64,000 bases of DNA from Stereum hirsutum FP-91666 SS1. Its lineage: Eukaryota > Basidiomycota > Agaricomycetes > Russulales > Stereaceae. The DNA is taken from the NCBI RefSeq assembly GCF_000264905.1, contig NW_006763133.1, forward strand, positions 3,233,152-3,297,151, in the 5' to 3' direction. Numbering within the stretch: position 1 is the first letter of the stretch; every line of letters begins with the position of its first letter. This document shows positions 47,010 to 57,546 of the stretch, in pieces. The position numbers and the translations under genes were made by a program. The notes under the pieces are model-generated. The model worked only from the letters and a program-made list of their open reading frames with translations. It was not told the DNA's origin and ran no database searches.

Positions 47010-48001
47010 ATGGAAACGACGGCGTTCGAAGGCTGCAAGGCTATAGTCTTTGATCTAATGGGAACATGTACCGACTGGCATTCTGCTCTTTTGCCCCTAA
47101 TAACATCGCTTCCTCCACTGGCTCCACCCCTGCCGTACACCCTGGGCGAATTTCTCTTGCAGTGGCGTTTGGGTTTCTTTGCAGAGATACACGCTCGATT
47201 CGAACGTGGAGAACCGAACGAGGACATCGATATCACACATCGTCGTGTACTTGATAGGCTTGTTGGAGAGAGCGCAGGCTGGAGCGAGGAAATGAGGGAA
47301 AGGCTCGTGAAGGGATGGCACAATCAGGTGGGTGAGTACCTTTCCACGCGACTATAAATACCTTGGCTGCTAACTTGCTGTTTTGTTCAGCATGGCCTGA
47401 TTCAATACCGGGAATTCAGAGGCTCAAGAATAGGTTCGACGTGTACGACTTTTCATAACACTTCCACTCAGCGCTTTGATCGAGGTTTATAACTCTGTCT
47501 TCAGCGTTGTGCTAGCCAATGGCACTACACGGCTCCAATTGGACATTGTGCGCTCTTCTGGACTTCCGTTCCACACACTATTTTCTTCGCAACTTTTAGG
47601 ATTGACGAAGGTACGTGCCGCCAGCAACCACACCTATGAACTGATTCTGCTACAGTTTGAATAGCCTGATCCCGCGATATATTTGAAAGCCCTGTCTTTC
47701 CTTGGATTGCATCCTAAAGAATGCGTCATGGTCGCTGCTCACGCATATGATGTGCAAGCTGCACAAAAAGTGTACGTGTTGTCATAGTGTGACGACCAAT
47801 GATGAAGGTAGCGTCGTGTTGATAGTGGATCTCCTTTGGATTTTAAGAGGTCTGAAGACTGTTTACGTGCACCGTTGGACGGAAGATCCAGATCTCGACA
47901 TGTCGATTGTTCGTGCCCAGTTTGACGCATTCGTAGATGGCCGGGAGACCACGGTGCACAAGGGAGGACTGTTGGAGGTAGCTGACATTCTAGATGCGTA
48001 G
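47010..48001 (+). CDS. HAD-superfamily hydrolase, haloacid dehalogenase type II-like
   Basis: Five in-phase exons (47010-47331, 47391-47442, 47505-47610, 47665-47771, 47848-48001) give 246 residues, the normal size. The nucleophile motif is VFDLMGTCTDW, equivalent to FDxxGTxxDW of 2-haloacid dehalogenases. The cap domain shows FLLQWRLGFFAEI. Motif III lysine sits in GLTKPDPAIYLKAL. Motif IV is CVMVAAHAYDVQAAQKVGLKT. Motif II reads VVLANGTT, where the family has LSNG, so the usual serine is alanine. It may hydrolyse small haloacids or phosphate esters; the substrate is unknown and the motif II change makes full activity uncertain. Confidence 0.85.
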
Positions 48002-48795
48002 CGTTCTTCAGCCATGTTGCGCACAGCGGCCGTATAGCGATATTCACGCAAACTTCACAACCTGCCGAATGATCATCATGGGGTTTACCTGGAGCACCGT
48101 TTCTTCATTTTGCTACCTCTCGGTGCCGCGGCTCCTTTCAACGCGACTGCCTGGTCTCTGAACGTGTGTATGATCTCACTTTATTCCACAGACGAAGCAT
48201 CGAGGCGGTCATGAGTCCATCCTCGCCGCAGCTTGTCAACAAAAGTCAGTGATCGTTTTAGCAACAGTGATCTATTCATGAGCCACATCCAACTCCACGA
48301 TGATGGTTGTTCGGGGTTGGTTCTGTTGGACCATTCGTTGTGAAGGGCCTGGCTACAAGAGTGCGATTTCATACACCATCCCGAAAGCATACGAGTAGTG
48401 CCACTTCCAGGTACGCAAGATTGTGGCTCCTTCAATCGTATACGCTATAGCTCAAAGACAGAAAAAAGTGAAGATGACGGTCAGGTCTGTGATCACTAGC
48501 ACTGCTGACGCCAAATATTGTGCTCTATATCCAAGTGGAAAGGAGGCAGAGTCGAGTTTGAAGGTCGTACTCATATTGTGGCATCACAGTGCACGGTGGC
48601 GCTTGACGAATAAGGGGGATAAATGACGTCAGAAGCGAACGGCTAAATATAGCTTTAGGGAAAGCATCATCCTCCTGCGTCACCGAACAGCGACGCCATG
48701 TTCATTTATAAAGACGAGGAGATGTCTGTAGCCCCATCTCTATTCCCCTCCTTTCGGCATCTTCACCACCGCCGAAAAATCCTCCATTTACATCA
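48002..48795. other. Promoter region of glutamate decarboxylase
   Basis: No gene seen. A TATA-like TATAAA lies at 48707-48712, 84 bp before the start codon, followed by a CT-rich leader. Confidence 0.5.
48707..48712 (+). promoter_or_regulatory. TATA box of glutamate decarboxylase
   Basis: TATAAA within TTTATAAAGA, 84 bp upstream of the ATG, followed by a pyrimidine-rich stretch ending in CTTCACCACCGCC. Confidence 0.5.
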
Positions 48796-51232
48796 TGGCT
48801 CTCTCTAAGGTATGTCGCTGGGTACGAGTACATCATCATTGCTAGAATGTTGACTTTGATTCGTTGATCTTAGCACGTCAACCCCGACCGGCTCATTCAA
48901 CAGTCCAAGGTATGCACAAATTACTTGGTTTCTCAATGTATTCCTGGAATATACAACCCGTCTGATGTGTAAACGCCGTAATTTGGCGGGTGCTAAATCC
49001 TCTCTACACTTTAGGACCACAAAAACCACCACCATCTAACCAAGTCCAACCCCGACACTCTCAGCCACGCATACGGGGCTCGATACGGCACTAGTTCGAT
49101 CCCAAAATACAAAATTCCGACCAAGGTATGATCCGCTCGCGTGCCCTTGTACGAGACCTAGCAATTGAATGTCCTATGTTACAGGGAGCTAATGCTCAAG
49201 CGTCATATCAACTTATCCACGATGAACTCTCGCTTGACGGTTCTCCGCTATTGAATTTGGCGTCTTTTGTGCATACGTGGATGGTAATTATCGATGTCTA
49301 CCCACATTTTTATTCAATCCTCGTGGTATCCTCGTACTGTGGATGAGTCCGCCCGCTCAGGAATCTAAGCTGATATCGAATAACGAAATAGCCAGAAGAA
49401 GCTGATAAACTCATGCAAGAGAACATGTCAAAGAACTTGATCGACCAGGACGAGTACCCCATGACTCAGAATATCCACACCCGCTGTGCGACTTTTTTTT
49501 CTTCAGATGCCTGTATCAATAGCTAATTCTCATCTCTTCCAGGCATCTCCATCCTTGCAGACCTCTGGCATGCACCATCCTCTCATCAGGCTGTTGGAAC
49601 GGCCACCACTGGCTCCTCGGAGGCCGTCCAGCTTGGTGGTCTTGCCATGAAGAGAATCTGGCAAGAAAATCGCAAGAAGGCGGGCAAATCTATCCACGAG
49701 CCGGGACCCAACATTGTCATGGGCAGTAATGCTCAAGTTGCTTTGGAGAAGTTCGCGAGGTACTTCGAGGTTGAGATGTAAGATTCTGTCATCATTACAT
49801 CCAACGGAAAGCTGAACCCTGTGTGGATTGTCAGGCGCCTGGTCCCTGTCTCTGTGGAGAGTAAGTACAGGCTTGACCCCAAGAAGGCTATGGATTACGT
49901 GGACGAAAACACCATCGGTGTTTATGTCATCCTGGGCAGTAAGAACTCTCAGATAATCATCGTGCCTCATCCAGCGAAGTGACACTATTTTTCCAGGCAC
50001 TTACACAGGTCACTACGAGCCAGTCAAGGAGATGTCAGACTTGTTGGACGAGTATGAAGCCAAAACTGGCCATTTCGTCCCTATCCACGGTATTTGATGA
50101 CAATATGCCCTCATTGGTGACGGTCTTCAGCATTGATTCTCTTCCCCTAGTTGACGGTGCTTCTGGAGCATTTGTGGCACCTTTCGCCAACGTAGGTTCC
50201 TTTCCGACTACTAAATGATCCAACACCTTATGTTCGTGATCACAGCCCAAACTCCCCTGGGACTTCAAGCTGCCCCGTGTCGTTTCCATTAACACATCTG
50301 GCCACAAGTTTGGCCTTGCCTATGTCGGTGTCGGCTGGATCATTTGGCGTGATCAAGCACACCTACCCAAGGATCTCATCTTCGAACTTCACTACCTCGG
50401 CTCTGTCGAGTACTCCTTCTCTTTGAATTTCTCTCGGCCCGCCGCACCTATCATCGCGCAGTACTTCAACTTCTTGCATCTTGGATTCGAGGGTTACCGC
50501 AATGTGGCGCTTGCGGATTTGAAGAATGCGAGGACGCTTTCGAGGGCTTTGGAGAACAGCGGGTACTACTTCGTCTTGAGCGATATCCATCGCAAGATCG
50601 AGCAGGAAGGGGGAGTGACTGGAGCTGCGAAGCAAGCTCTGGCCGCACTTGATGATGAAGATATCGAGGTCGGTGACGAAAATTATAGGCCTTGATCGTC
50701 CTCCTCACCCTTCGATTTAGAACTACGTACCTGGTCTTCCCGTCGTCTCGTTCCGTTTCTCGGATGGCTTCAAGCAGAAGTACCCGGACATACAACAGAA
50801 GTGGATTCAAACCCTTCTTCGCACGAAGGGATGGTACGTCTGTCGTTCTCCTGTTTTTGGTGCGAAGCCTCACCATCAATGTGGTCTTGCATAGGATTGT
50901 GCCCAATTACGAGTTGTCACCAGACCTTGATCAAGTAGAAATTCTCCGTGTTGTCGTCAGAGAGAACATGACTGAGGCTCTCATCGATCGACTTGTCGCA
51001 GACCTGGTGAGCCACCTCCTCGCGCCATTATGCGATGTATCTGACCGTGAAATCTCCATAGATTGAGGTAACGGAGTCGCTTGCGAAGGAAGACTCTCCG
51101 GCACACGCACTGGCCTCTCTTGGAGCTCACACACACCGTCTCTCCAGCCACGAGGACGAACATGGACGTATCCAGGAGCATGAACACAAAGGCGGTCAAG
51201 AATATTCGGGCACCTATGCGAAGACATGTTAG
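48796..51232 (+). CDS. gad1: Glutamate decarboxylase (PLP-dependent)
   Basis: Converts glutamate to GABA with uptake of a proton; cytosolic, linked to the GABA shunt, acid and oxidative stress. Intron-rich at the 5' end. The start at 48796 gives [20 protein letters not shown]. Family motifs: [72 protein letters not shown], and the PLP lysine in [18 protein letters not shown]. Then [20 protein letters not shown] and [14 protein letters not shown]. The core ends in [21 protein letters not shown]. The last 50 residues form a His/Glu-rich tail ([18 protein letters not shown]) that I do not recognise. Length is about 540 residues. Confidence 0.95.
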
Positions 51233-51799
51233 GCAGGTTGTTCGGATATACAGCGCACAGAAGCACGGAAGAAGTTGGTCAGGTTGTAGGATAAGAAGAA
51301 GAATACATGGACAGTCGAGCTCCGACAAAATGTAATCTATAGCACACAAATTCGTTTGCGTGAAAGCCGAGAGCGTTTCTGCACGACTCGATGATCTTGC
51401 TAAGACTTGGCCAACACTGAGTATGCAATGTACCGATGATGCGAGATTTCTCAGTCTTACCGAGTTCAGGCTAAGGAGGACATCTAGGACACCTAAACTC
51501 TTGCGCGCTGTTCGTGTCTGTACCTTGACTTCGAACGATCCAGAGCCATGTAAAATATCATTCATACACTCCCCCCAACTGAAATTCAATGCTACTGGTA
51601 CATTGGAGATGGTTCCGCATGAAGCCACTCGATCTTACCGTTCTCACACGTGAGGTCAAGGCATGAGTTGAGATATACAGGTTGCGACAAGGTGAATGAG
51701 TCGTAGTTTCAGCGACGTGCCGCTGGTCGCACTCTTGCATTCGCATCGATGGGAGAGCTAGACTCTGCTGTGAAAAGCATGATGATTAATAAGCTTCTT
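51233..51799. other. Convergent intergenic region
   Basis: Between the GAD 3' end and the 3' end of exonuclease copy 1. No gene seen. Confidence 0.5.
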
Positions 51800-52959
51800 C
51801 TACGTCACGACAATTGCATGTTCGCTGTATTCACCCTGAGCTTCTTTCCGTGCAGCAGCATTCATCCTCTTCTTCCTCATATTATCCACCATCTTCCAAT
51901 GCCTTTCATTCTCCATGACCGCACGACACACCCAGCAGTTCAGATTCGCCCCTCCCGCCTTCGATCTCGCATTCATTGTCCAAGCGTTCTGAGAAAACGA
52001 AGCGTCAGTCAGATATCTCCTGCACTTGCCACACATCTTCTTTGGCCCAGGTGCGGGCTCAGTGATGATCTCCAAAGGGAGGAACGAGCTACGAAGGAAG
52101 TAGTTCATGGTTTGGGTAGGCTGACGGCCTGGACCGGACCAAAAGGAGACGTAGGAGGCGCTTTGCGAAAGTAAGGAGGGAAGTCTCGCGTTGGTGATGT
52201 ACAAGCGGGACTTGAAGAGGGCGTAGAGAATGGCGATCATGTCGACATCCATGGCTGCGTAGTCGATATATGCTTGCGGGAGGGGGCGGGCGTCCCATAG
52301 ACTGTGGTCGACTGAGGAATACAGTTTGTAGATCAGTGTGCCACCCCGGAGGTCCCGTGCATACGAAACATACCGGGAATCTTTTTGAACTGTTCTCCTA
52401 CGCTCGGTTGATGCTCCTTAACTGCCTGAGACAAACCCGACAGTCGGTGTACGAGCGAATATGTTTGCATGGCACGGTTCTCGTTCGACAGCGTACGCGG
52501 GTCTACACCTCCAATGAATCGTTTTACGTGTTCTTGAATGGTCTCCCCTCGTAGCTCGCGAGAGTGGATATCGACGAGCTGGAGGTCCAGGACATTACGA
52601 AGGTCGACTCTGAAGTAGTGATGTAAGGCGCTTGAATCCATCCGCCCATCCCAGACAACTTTCAGGACTTTGGGTGAGGTCAAGAGGGCGAATAGTGGTT
52701 TCAGGGAGACGGGTTGGTGTGTCAATGTGAGAGATGTTATATCGAAGATGAAGGTTTGGCCATTGCGATCACCATCGGATTGGCGAGAGTTGCTGTGGAA
52801 GGGTGCAGAGCGGACGGTGATGAGGGAGAGAGTACCGCCTACGGTGCCTAGTTTGACCCCTTCACAGTCGAAGTATAAAGTGCGAGAAGAGGAAAGAGCA
52901 GCCACGGCAGAAGTGAATGAAGCTCTGTCGTCACATAACACTGGCACTATGTTATCCAT
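51800..52959 (-). CDS. DEDDy 3'-5' exonuclease, tandem copy 1
   Basis: Two exons (52959-52374 and 52311-51800) give 365 residues. The fold is that of RNase D/WRN/EXD1-type exonucleases. Exo I is LYFDCEGVKLG, supplying the first Asp and Glu. Exo II lies in VLKVVWDGRMDSSALHHYF, Exo III in YIDYAAMDVDM (Tyr-x3-Asp, hence DEDDy). After the nuclease domain, KKMCGKCRRYL and LNCWVCRAV form a CxxC...CxxC pair, a likely zinc-binding module. The tail is basic (MRKKRMNAAARKEAQG). The start is the first in-frame ATG (52959). The substrate, RNA or DNA, is unknown. It shares a segmental duplication with copy 2. Confidence 0.88.
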
Positions 52960-53713
52960 AGCTGATGAGAACGAATTGTGATCAGATGGCAATATAGCTC
53001 TCTGTAGATGTTGTGTAGTGGGAGTAGAGAGACATGGAGTCTCCTTTTGACCAAGTCTGAGCGGTATTTATGTGGCGTTTGGTGAGAACCGAAGTCAATC
53101 ATAGCACAATCAGGTTCCACATGAAGGGATCGTGGTCATCAGAACTCAAACACTAACTTCACACCAGCATGTATGCGATGCTGAGATGCTGAGGAAACGG
53201 CGGGGAAAGGACAAGGGGGGATCGTGATGCAAACGGGGTGTAGACGGGATACAGCTTGAGGAAGAAGTTCGCACGGGGTTAACCGCGAATGAGCATGCAG
53301 TCTGTGCGATAATGCGGTGGAACCAACTCGATATTAAAGAAGGTGAAGACATGGCAATGAACCCTGTCGCTGATATCCGTCAGGTTGTCAATGAACAACA
53401 AGATCTGACGTCAATAGGAAATCATGTAACCCGTCGAGTGAATTATGCACTCTCCGTAGTGCTACCTAGTCTCCCGAAGGCAGGTCAGACTAGACTTCAA
53501 CCGGGCAAGGTCTGACGTCTGCTTTCCTCACTAGAGTCATTGACGCGAGGGTCCCTGTGCCCCCACTGGCTCCACCGCACCTCGAGGGGTGCGGACTCTA
53601 ACCTCACGAACAACACACGAATGTCAACGTCGACTTTGAGCGCGAGCTACTGCAGCGATGGAAAAACGTACCCAATTCCCTACGCGGCTTCTCTCCGTCC
53701 AGCAGCATTCATC
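52960..53713. other. Duplicated flank between exonuclease copies 1 and 2
   Basis: The part next to copy 1 (about 53030-53160) is alignable with the region upstream of copy 2 (about 54875-54990); both contain GATCGTGGTCA.CAGAACTCAAACAC. The part from about 53530 to 53690 resembles 55138-55290 beside copy 3. No separate gene. Confidence 0.6.
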
Positions 53714-54787
53714 CTAATTACCCACCATCTCCCAATGCCTTTCATTCTGTATGACCGCACGACATACCCAGCAGTTCAGATTCGCCTTCGTTCTCCAAGC
53801 GGTCGGGGAAAAGGAAACCTCAGTCAGCCCTCTCCTGCACTTGCCACACATCTTCTTCGACCCAGTGGGCTCGGTGATGATCTCCAAAGGGAGGAATGAG
53901 TTCCGAAGGAAGTAGTTCGTGGTTTGAGTAGGCTGACGGCCTGGACCGGACCAAAAGGAGACGTAGAGTGCGCTTTGCGAGAGTAAGGAGGGTAGCTTCG
54001 CGTTGGTGATGTACAGGCGGGACTGGAAGAGGGCGTAGAGAATGGCGATCATGTCGACCTTCCTCGCTGCGTAGTTGATATATGCTTGCGGGAGGGGGCG
54101 GGCGTCCCATAGACTGGGGTCGACTGAACGAATAATGCAGTTTGTAGTTCAGTGCATGACCTCAGAGGTCCCGTGCACACGAAATCGAAAGCACTCGTAC
54201 ATACCCCGTTTGTGCTGGTCCCTCACGCTCGGTTGATGCTCTTCGACGGCTCGAAACAAGCTTGACAGTCGATCTACGTGCAGATATGTATATATCGCAC
54301 TGTTCTCGTCCGACAGCGTACGCGGGTCTACACCTCCACCGAATCGTTTTACGTGCTGTTGAATGGTCGGCTCTTGTAGCGCGCGAGAGCGGACGTCGAC
54401 GAGCTGGAGGTCCAGGACGTTACGAAGATCGACTCTGAAGTAGTGATGTAAGGCGCTGGAGTCCATTCGCCCATCCCAAACAACTTTTAGGACTCTGGGT
54501 GAGGTCAAGAGGGCGAAGAGGGGTTTAAGGGAGAAGGGTTGTTGTTGTTGTTGTGCGAGAGATATCATATCGAAGATGAAAGTTTGGGCATTGACAATAC
54601 GATCGGATTGAGGAGAGTTGTTGGAGGAGGGTGCAGAGCGGATGGTGATGGTGGAGAGTGTGCCGCCTACGGTACCTAGGTGGACCCCTTCACAGTCGAA
54701 GTATAAAGTGCGAGAAGAGGAAAGAGTAGCCACAGCAGAGTTGAATGAAGCCTCGTCGACGCATAGCACTGGGATTGTGCTGTCCAT
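53714..54787 (-). CDS. DEDDy 3'-5' exonuclease, tandem copy 2
   Basis: Two exons (54787-54205 and 54123-53714) give 330 residues, very similar to copy 1. Exo I LYFDCEGVHLG, Exo II VLKVVWDGRMDSSALHHYF and Exo III YINYAARKVDM are present. In the last, the DEDDy aspartate neighbourhood reads ARKVD instead of AAMDVD, so the Tyr-x3-Asp spacing is altered and the final acid may be displaced. The CxxC...CxxC module is retained (KKMCGKCRRGL, LNCWVCRAV). A poly-Gln run (QQQQQ) interrupts the nuclease domain. The basic C-terminal tail of copy 1 is lost because the frame stops after HWEMVGN. It may be a diverging or decaying duplicate. Confidence 0.85.
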
Positions 54788-55211
54788 AGTTGGGGAGGTC
54801 GAGTCGTGACGAGAAGGAAATAAGACTCGCTTGGAGAGGGCTTAGAATTGGTGTGTAGTGGGAAAAGAGGAGAATTATGGATGCTCCTTTTGAACCAATC
54901 TTAGCGGTATTTTTGTGGCGTCGGTGGGAACCACAGTCAATCATAGCATGATCGGTGGAGGGATCGTGGTCAGCAGAACTCAAACACGAGATATGGAGGA
55001 AACGGCGAGGAAAGAATTAGCATGGATGTGATGCAAAGTGGTACAGTCTGAATGTGAATTGTGTCGCGTTGCTTCACACATGATTGAACGCGAACAAACT
55101 ATTTCAATCGGACAACGTTTGACGCCCACTTTCCTGACTAGAGTCGTTGACGAGAAGTTCCCTGTTCCTCCACCGGCTCAACCGCATCTGGAGAGGACGC
55201 AGACTCTAAGC
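54788..55211. other. Upstream region of copy 2 and 3' flank of copy 3
   Basis: Carries the duplicated promoter-like block at about 54875-54990. No gene seen. Confidence 0.5.
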
Positions 55212-56572
55212 TCACGAACAGCGAATGTCAATTATCAAGATCGAACTACTACAACAACGACAAAAAAACGTACCCAGTTCCCTACGCGCCCTCTCCTCAT
55301 CCTTCTTCTGCATCATCCTATCCCTCGTCTTCCAATGCCACAAATTATCCGTCACCGCCCAACACACCCAACAACACCTCAGACTCGTCTTCGTCCACCC
55401 CGCCCTATTGAAACTACCCTGGCTCAACGCACGCTTACATTTCTTACACATCTTCTTCACCGTCGCGGGCTCGTGCTCGGGCTCGTTAGTCTGCCTTCCA
55501 CCTCGGCGAAGAGGGCCGGGATCGTCGATGAGTTCGAGTGGCAGGAACGGGTTCTGTTCGAAATAGTTTCGAGTGACACCGGAAGGCTGACGATCGGACC
55601 AGTAAGTGATGTAGCGTTCGCTCTCAGTTAAGAGAGGCTCTCGAGATTTTGGGGTTATATATTTGCGGGCGAGGAAGTAGGCGTGGAGAGATGCAATCAT
55701 GTGGATGTCTGTGGCGGCGTACTTGAGATGTTCGGCGGGGAGGGGGCGGGTGGACCAGAGGTTGTGATTGACTAGAGTTTCAATTGATGAAGAGTTAGCG
55801 GATTCGGTGATGAGGACAGGGACAGGGTGTGAGGTTAGAGAATGAGTGATATGGATGTACCTCGATCCTTCTTGAACCGCTCAAAACCCTCCGGTCGGTG
55901 TTCTTTCACAGCCTGCAACAAACTCGACACCCGCCTTACATTCCGATATCTCCACCACGCGTCGTCCCTCTGCAGCAGCCTCGCCAACACACAACCATCT
56001 CGTAACCTCTTCAGATGATCGGCTTTGCCTTCCCCGCGGACGGTACGCGAATGCAGATCCACGACTTGGAGGTCGAGTACGTGATTGAGATCGACGTGCA
56101 GGTCGGATGAGTGGTGTAGAGCGCTATAGTCCATCCGGCCGTCCCAGACTATTTTGAGGATGGAGGGGGAGGTGAGGAGGCGGAAGACGGGTTGTAAGTC
56201 ATGATTAATTCGTTTGAGTGTCGTGATGTCGAATATATAAACTGGAGGAGATTCAGAGGGCGGCGGGTCCGTGGTGATGGCAGGACTCGGATTGATTTGA
56301 GGAGCTACGGCTTGGAGGGTAAGCAGACAGAGCTCCCCGTCGGCCGTGCCCAGGTCGACGCCTTCACAGTCTAAGATCAGAGTGGTGCAGGAAGACAGGG
56401 AGCTGAGCGCGTTTGTGCAAGAGGCGGCGTCGTCACATAATACGGGTGCGGGGTAGGTCGACTCGGGTGACAGTGACTGTGGCGGGGTAGATGCGGATGA
56501 CGGCGGCGAGGGTGAGGGTGAGGGCGATGGTGAAATGGATGGCGCAGGAGAGGAACAAGGAGAGACCGACAT
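55212..56572 (-). CDS. DEDDy 3'-5' exonuclease, tandem copy 3 (diverged)
   Basis: Two exons (56572-55861 and 55771-55212) give 423 residues with the same intron position and phase as copies 1 and 2. The N-terminus is a Ser/Pro-rich extension of about 40 residues. Exo I is LILDCEGVDLG, Exo II ILKIVWDGRMDYSALHHSS, Exo III LKYAATDIHM, keeping Tyr-x3-Asp. The zinc module (KKMCKKCKRAL, CCWVCWAV) is separated from the nuclease domain by a basic insert (RRGGRQTNEPEHEP). The C-terminus is Cys/Ile-rich. It is clearly older than the copy 1/copy 2 split. Function presumably nucleic acid trimming; substrate unknown. Confidence 0.87.
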
Positions 56573-57546
56573 TGATGCTCTTTACTGTCGATAACGATAC
56601 CAAAGAAGCAGAGAAGGGAGCTCATCCCAGTATATGAAGAGATCCGCATAGTTTGTGTGGCGTGGAGGTGATCCAGAAGCGCTATTTTCATCAGGCTCAA
56701 GCACGTTTTGTAGATCCAAAATGCTCGTCTATTCAAGTGTAGATTGATAACAGATATAGACGGAATTATGCATATGAAAACGGACGGACGGAGGGCGCCC
56801 TTGAGCTTGAGTATATAAGACGTACTCGCGTCATGTAAGGCAAAGCCCCTATTCGCCACCCAAGCGACCGACAACAATTGGACAACCTGATTTGGAAACG
56901 AAAATTGGACGTCATCTGGCGTCCACACCAAGCAAGGCATCAGACATTTGACTATGAATGTCCCATGCTCGCAGGCCAAACTCTGCATGATATCGATCTC
57001 GAAGTCAGTCTTGGGCAATGGGCTTTCTTTTACAAGTATAAAGCTGGTAAGGCCGCACTACCTCGCAATGAAGAAGTTGCAAGACCATCTATGTATATGC
57101 CCGTGAAAGGACGTAAAACGCAAAGCCTGTACGCGTCCAACTTTCTAACACTCTCGATCAGATCGAGAAATCCTCTCAGTTCTCAGTTGACACTGCGACC
57201 TTCTCCGCCGGAAGTCAAGGTCACTGGACGAAGGTCATCTGCCCATCGCGGTTCGCACCGTCCAAACTTTGTTCACGGGCGTGCGTGATATGGGATTAGA
57301 ACGCAGTGGGAGCAAAGGGCAAGCTAAGGAGCTAAAGTTTGCTGTCTATGTGTGAAGATGGGATGGGATTAGGACGGCCACTCGACTGGCTATAGTCAGG
57401 CGTGGCATTGCGAAAAAGAAAAGGAAGGGTATATTTAGGAGGAGTTCTGGACGGCCACCCTTTGCCTCTCCCCGTCGACGAGACGAACGAACGAGCCAGC
57501 GAACGAACTTACCTCCAAATCCCAAGTCCCAACCCTGCAAGTCGGA
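56573..57546. other. Divergent intergenic region
   Basis: Promoters of exonuclease copy 3 (-) and the SDR gene (+). Open frames crossing it show no motif. Confidence 0.5.

Noticed and set aside
56377..57018. 213-codon minus-strand frame upstream of exonuclease copy 3
   Set aside because: It overlaps copy 3 exon 1 in another frame and shows no motif.
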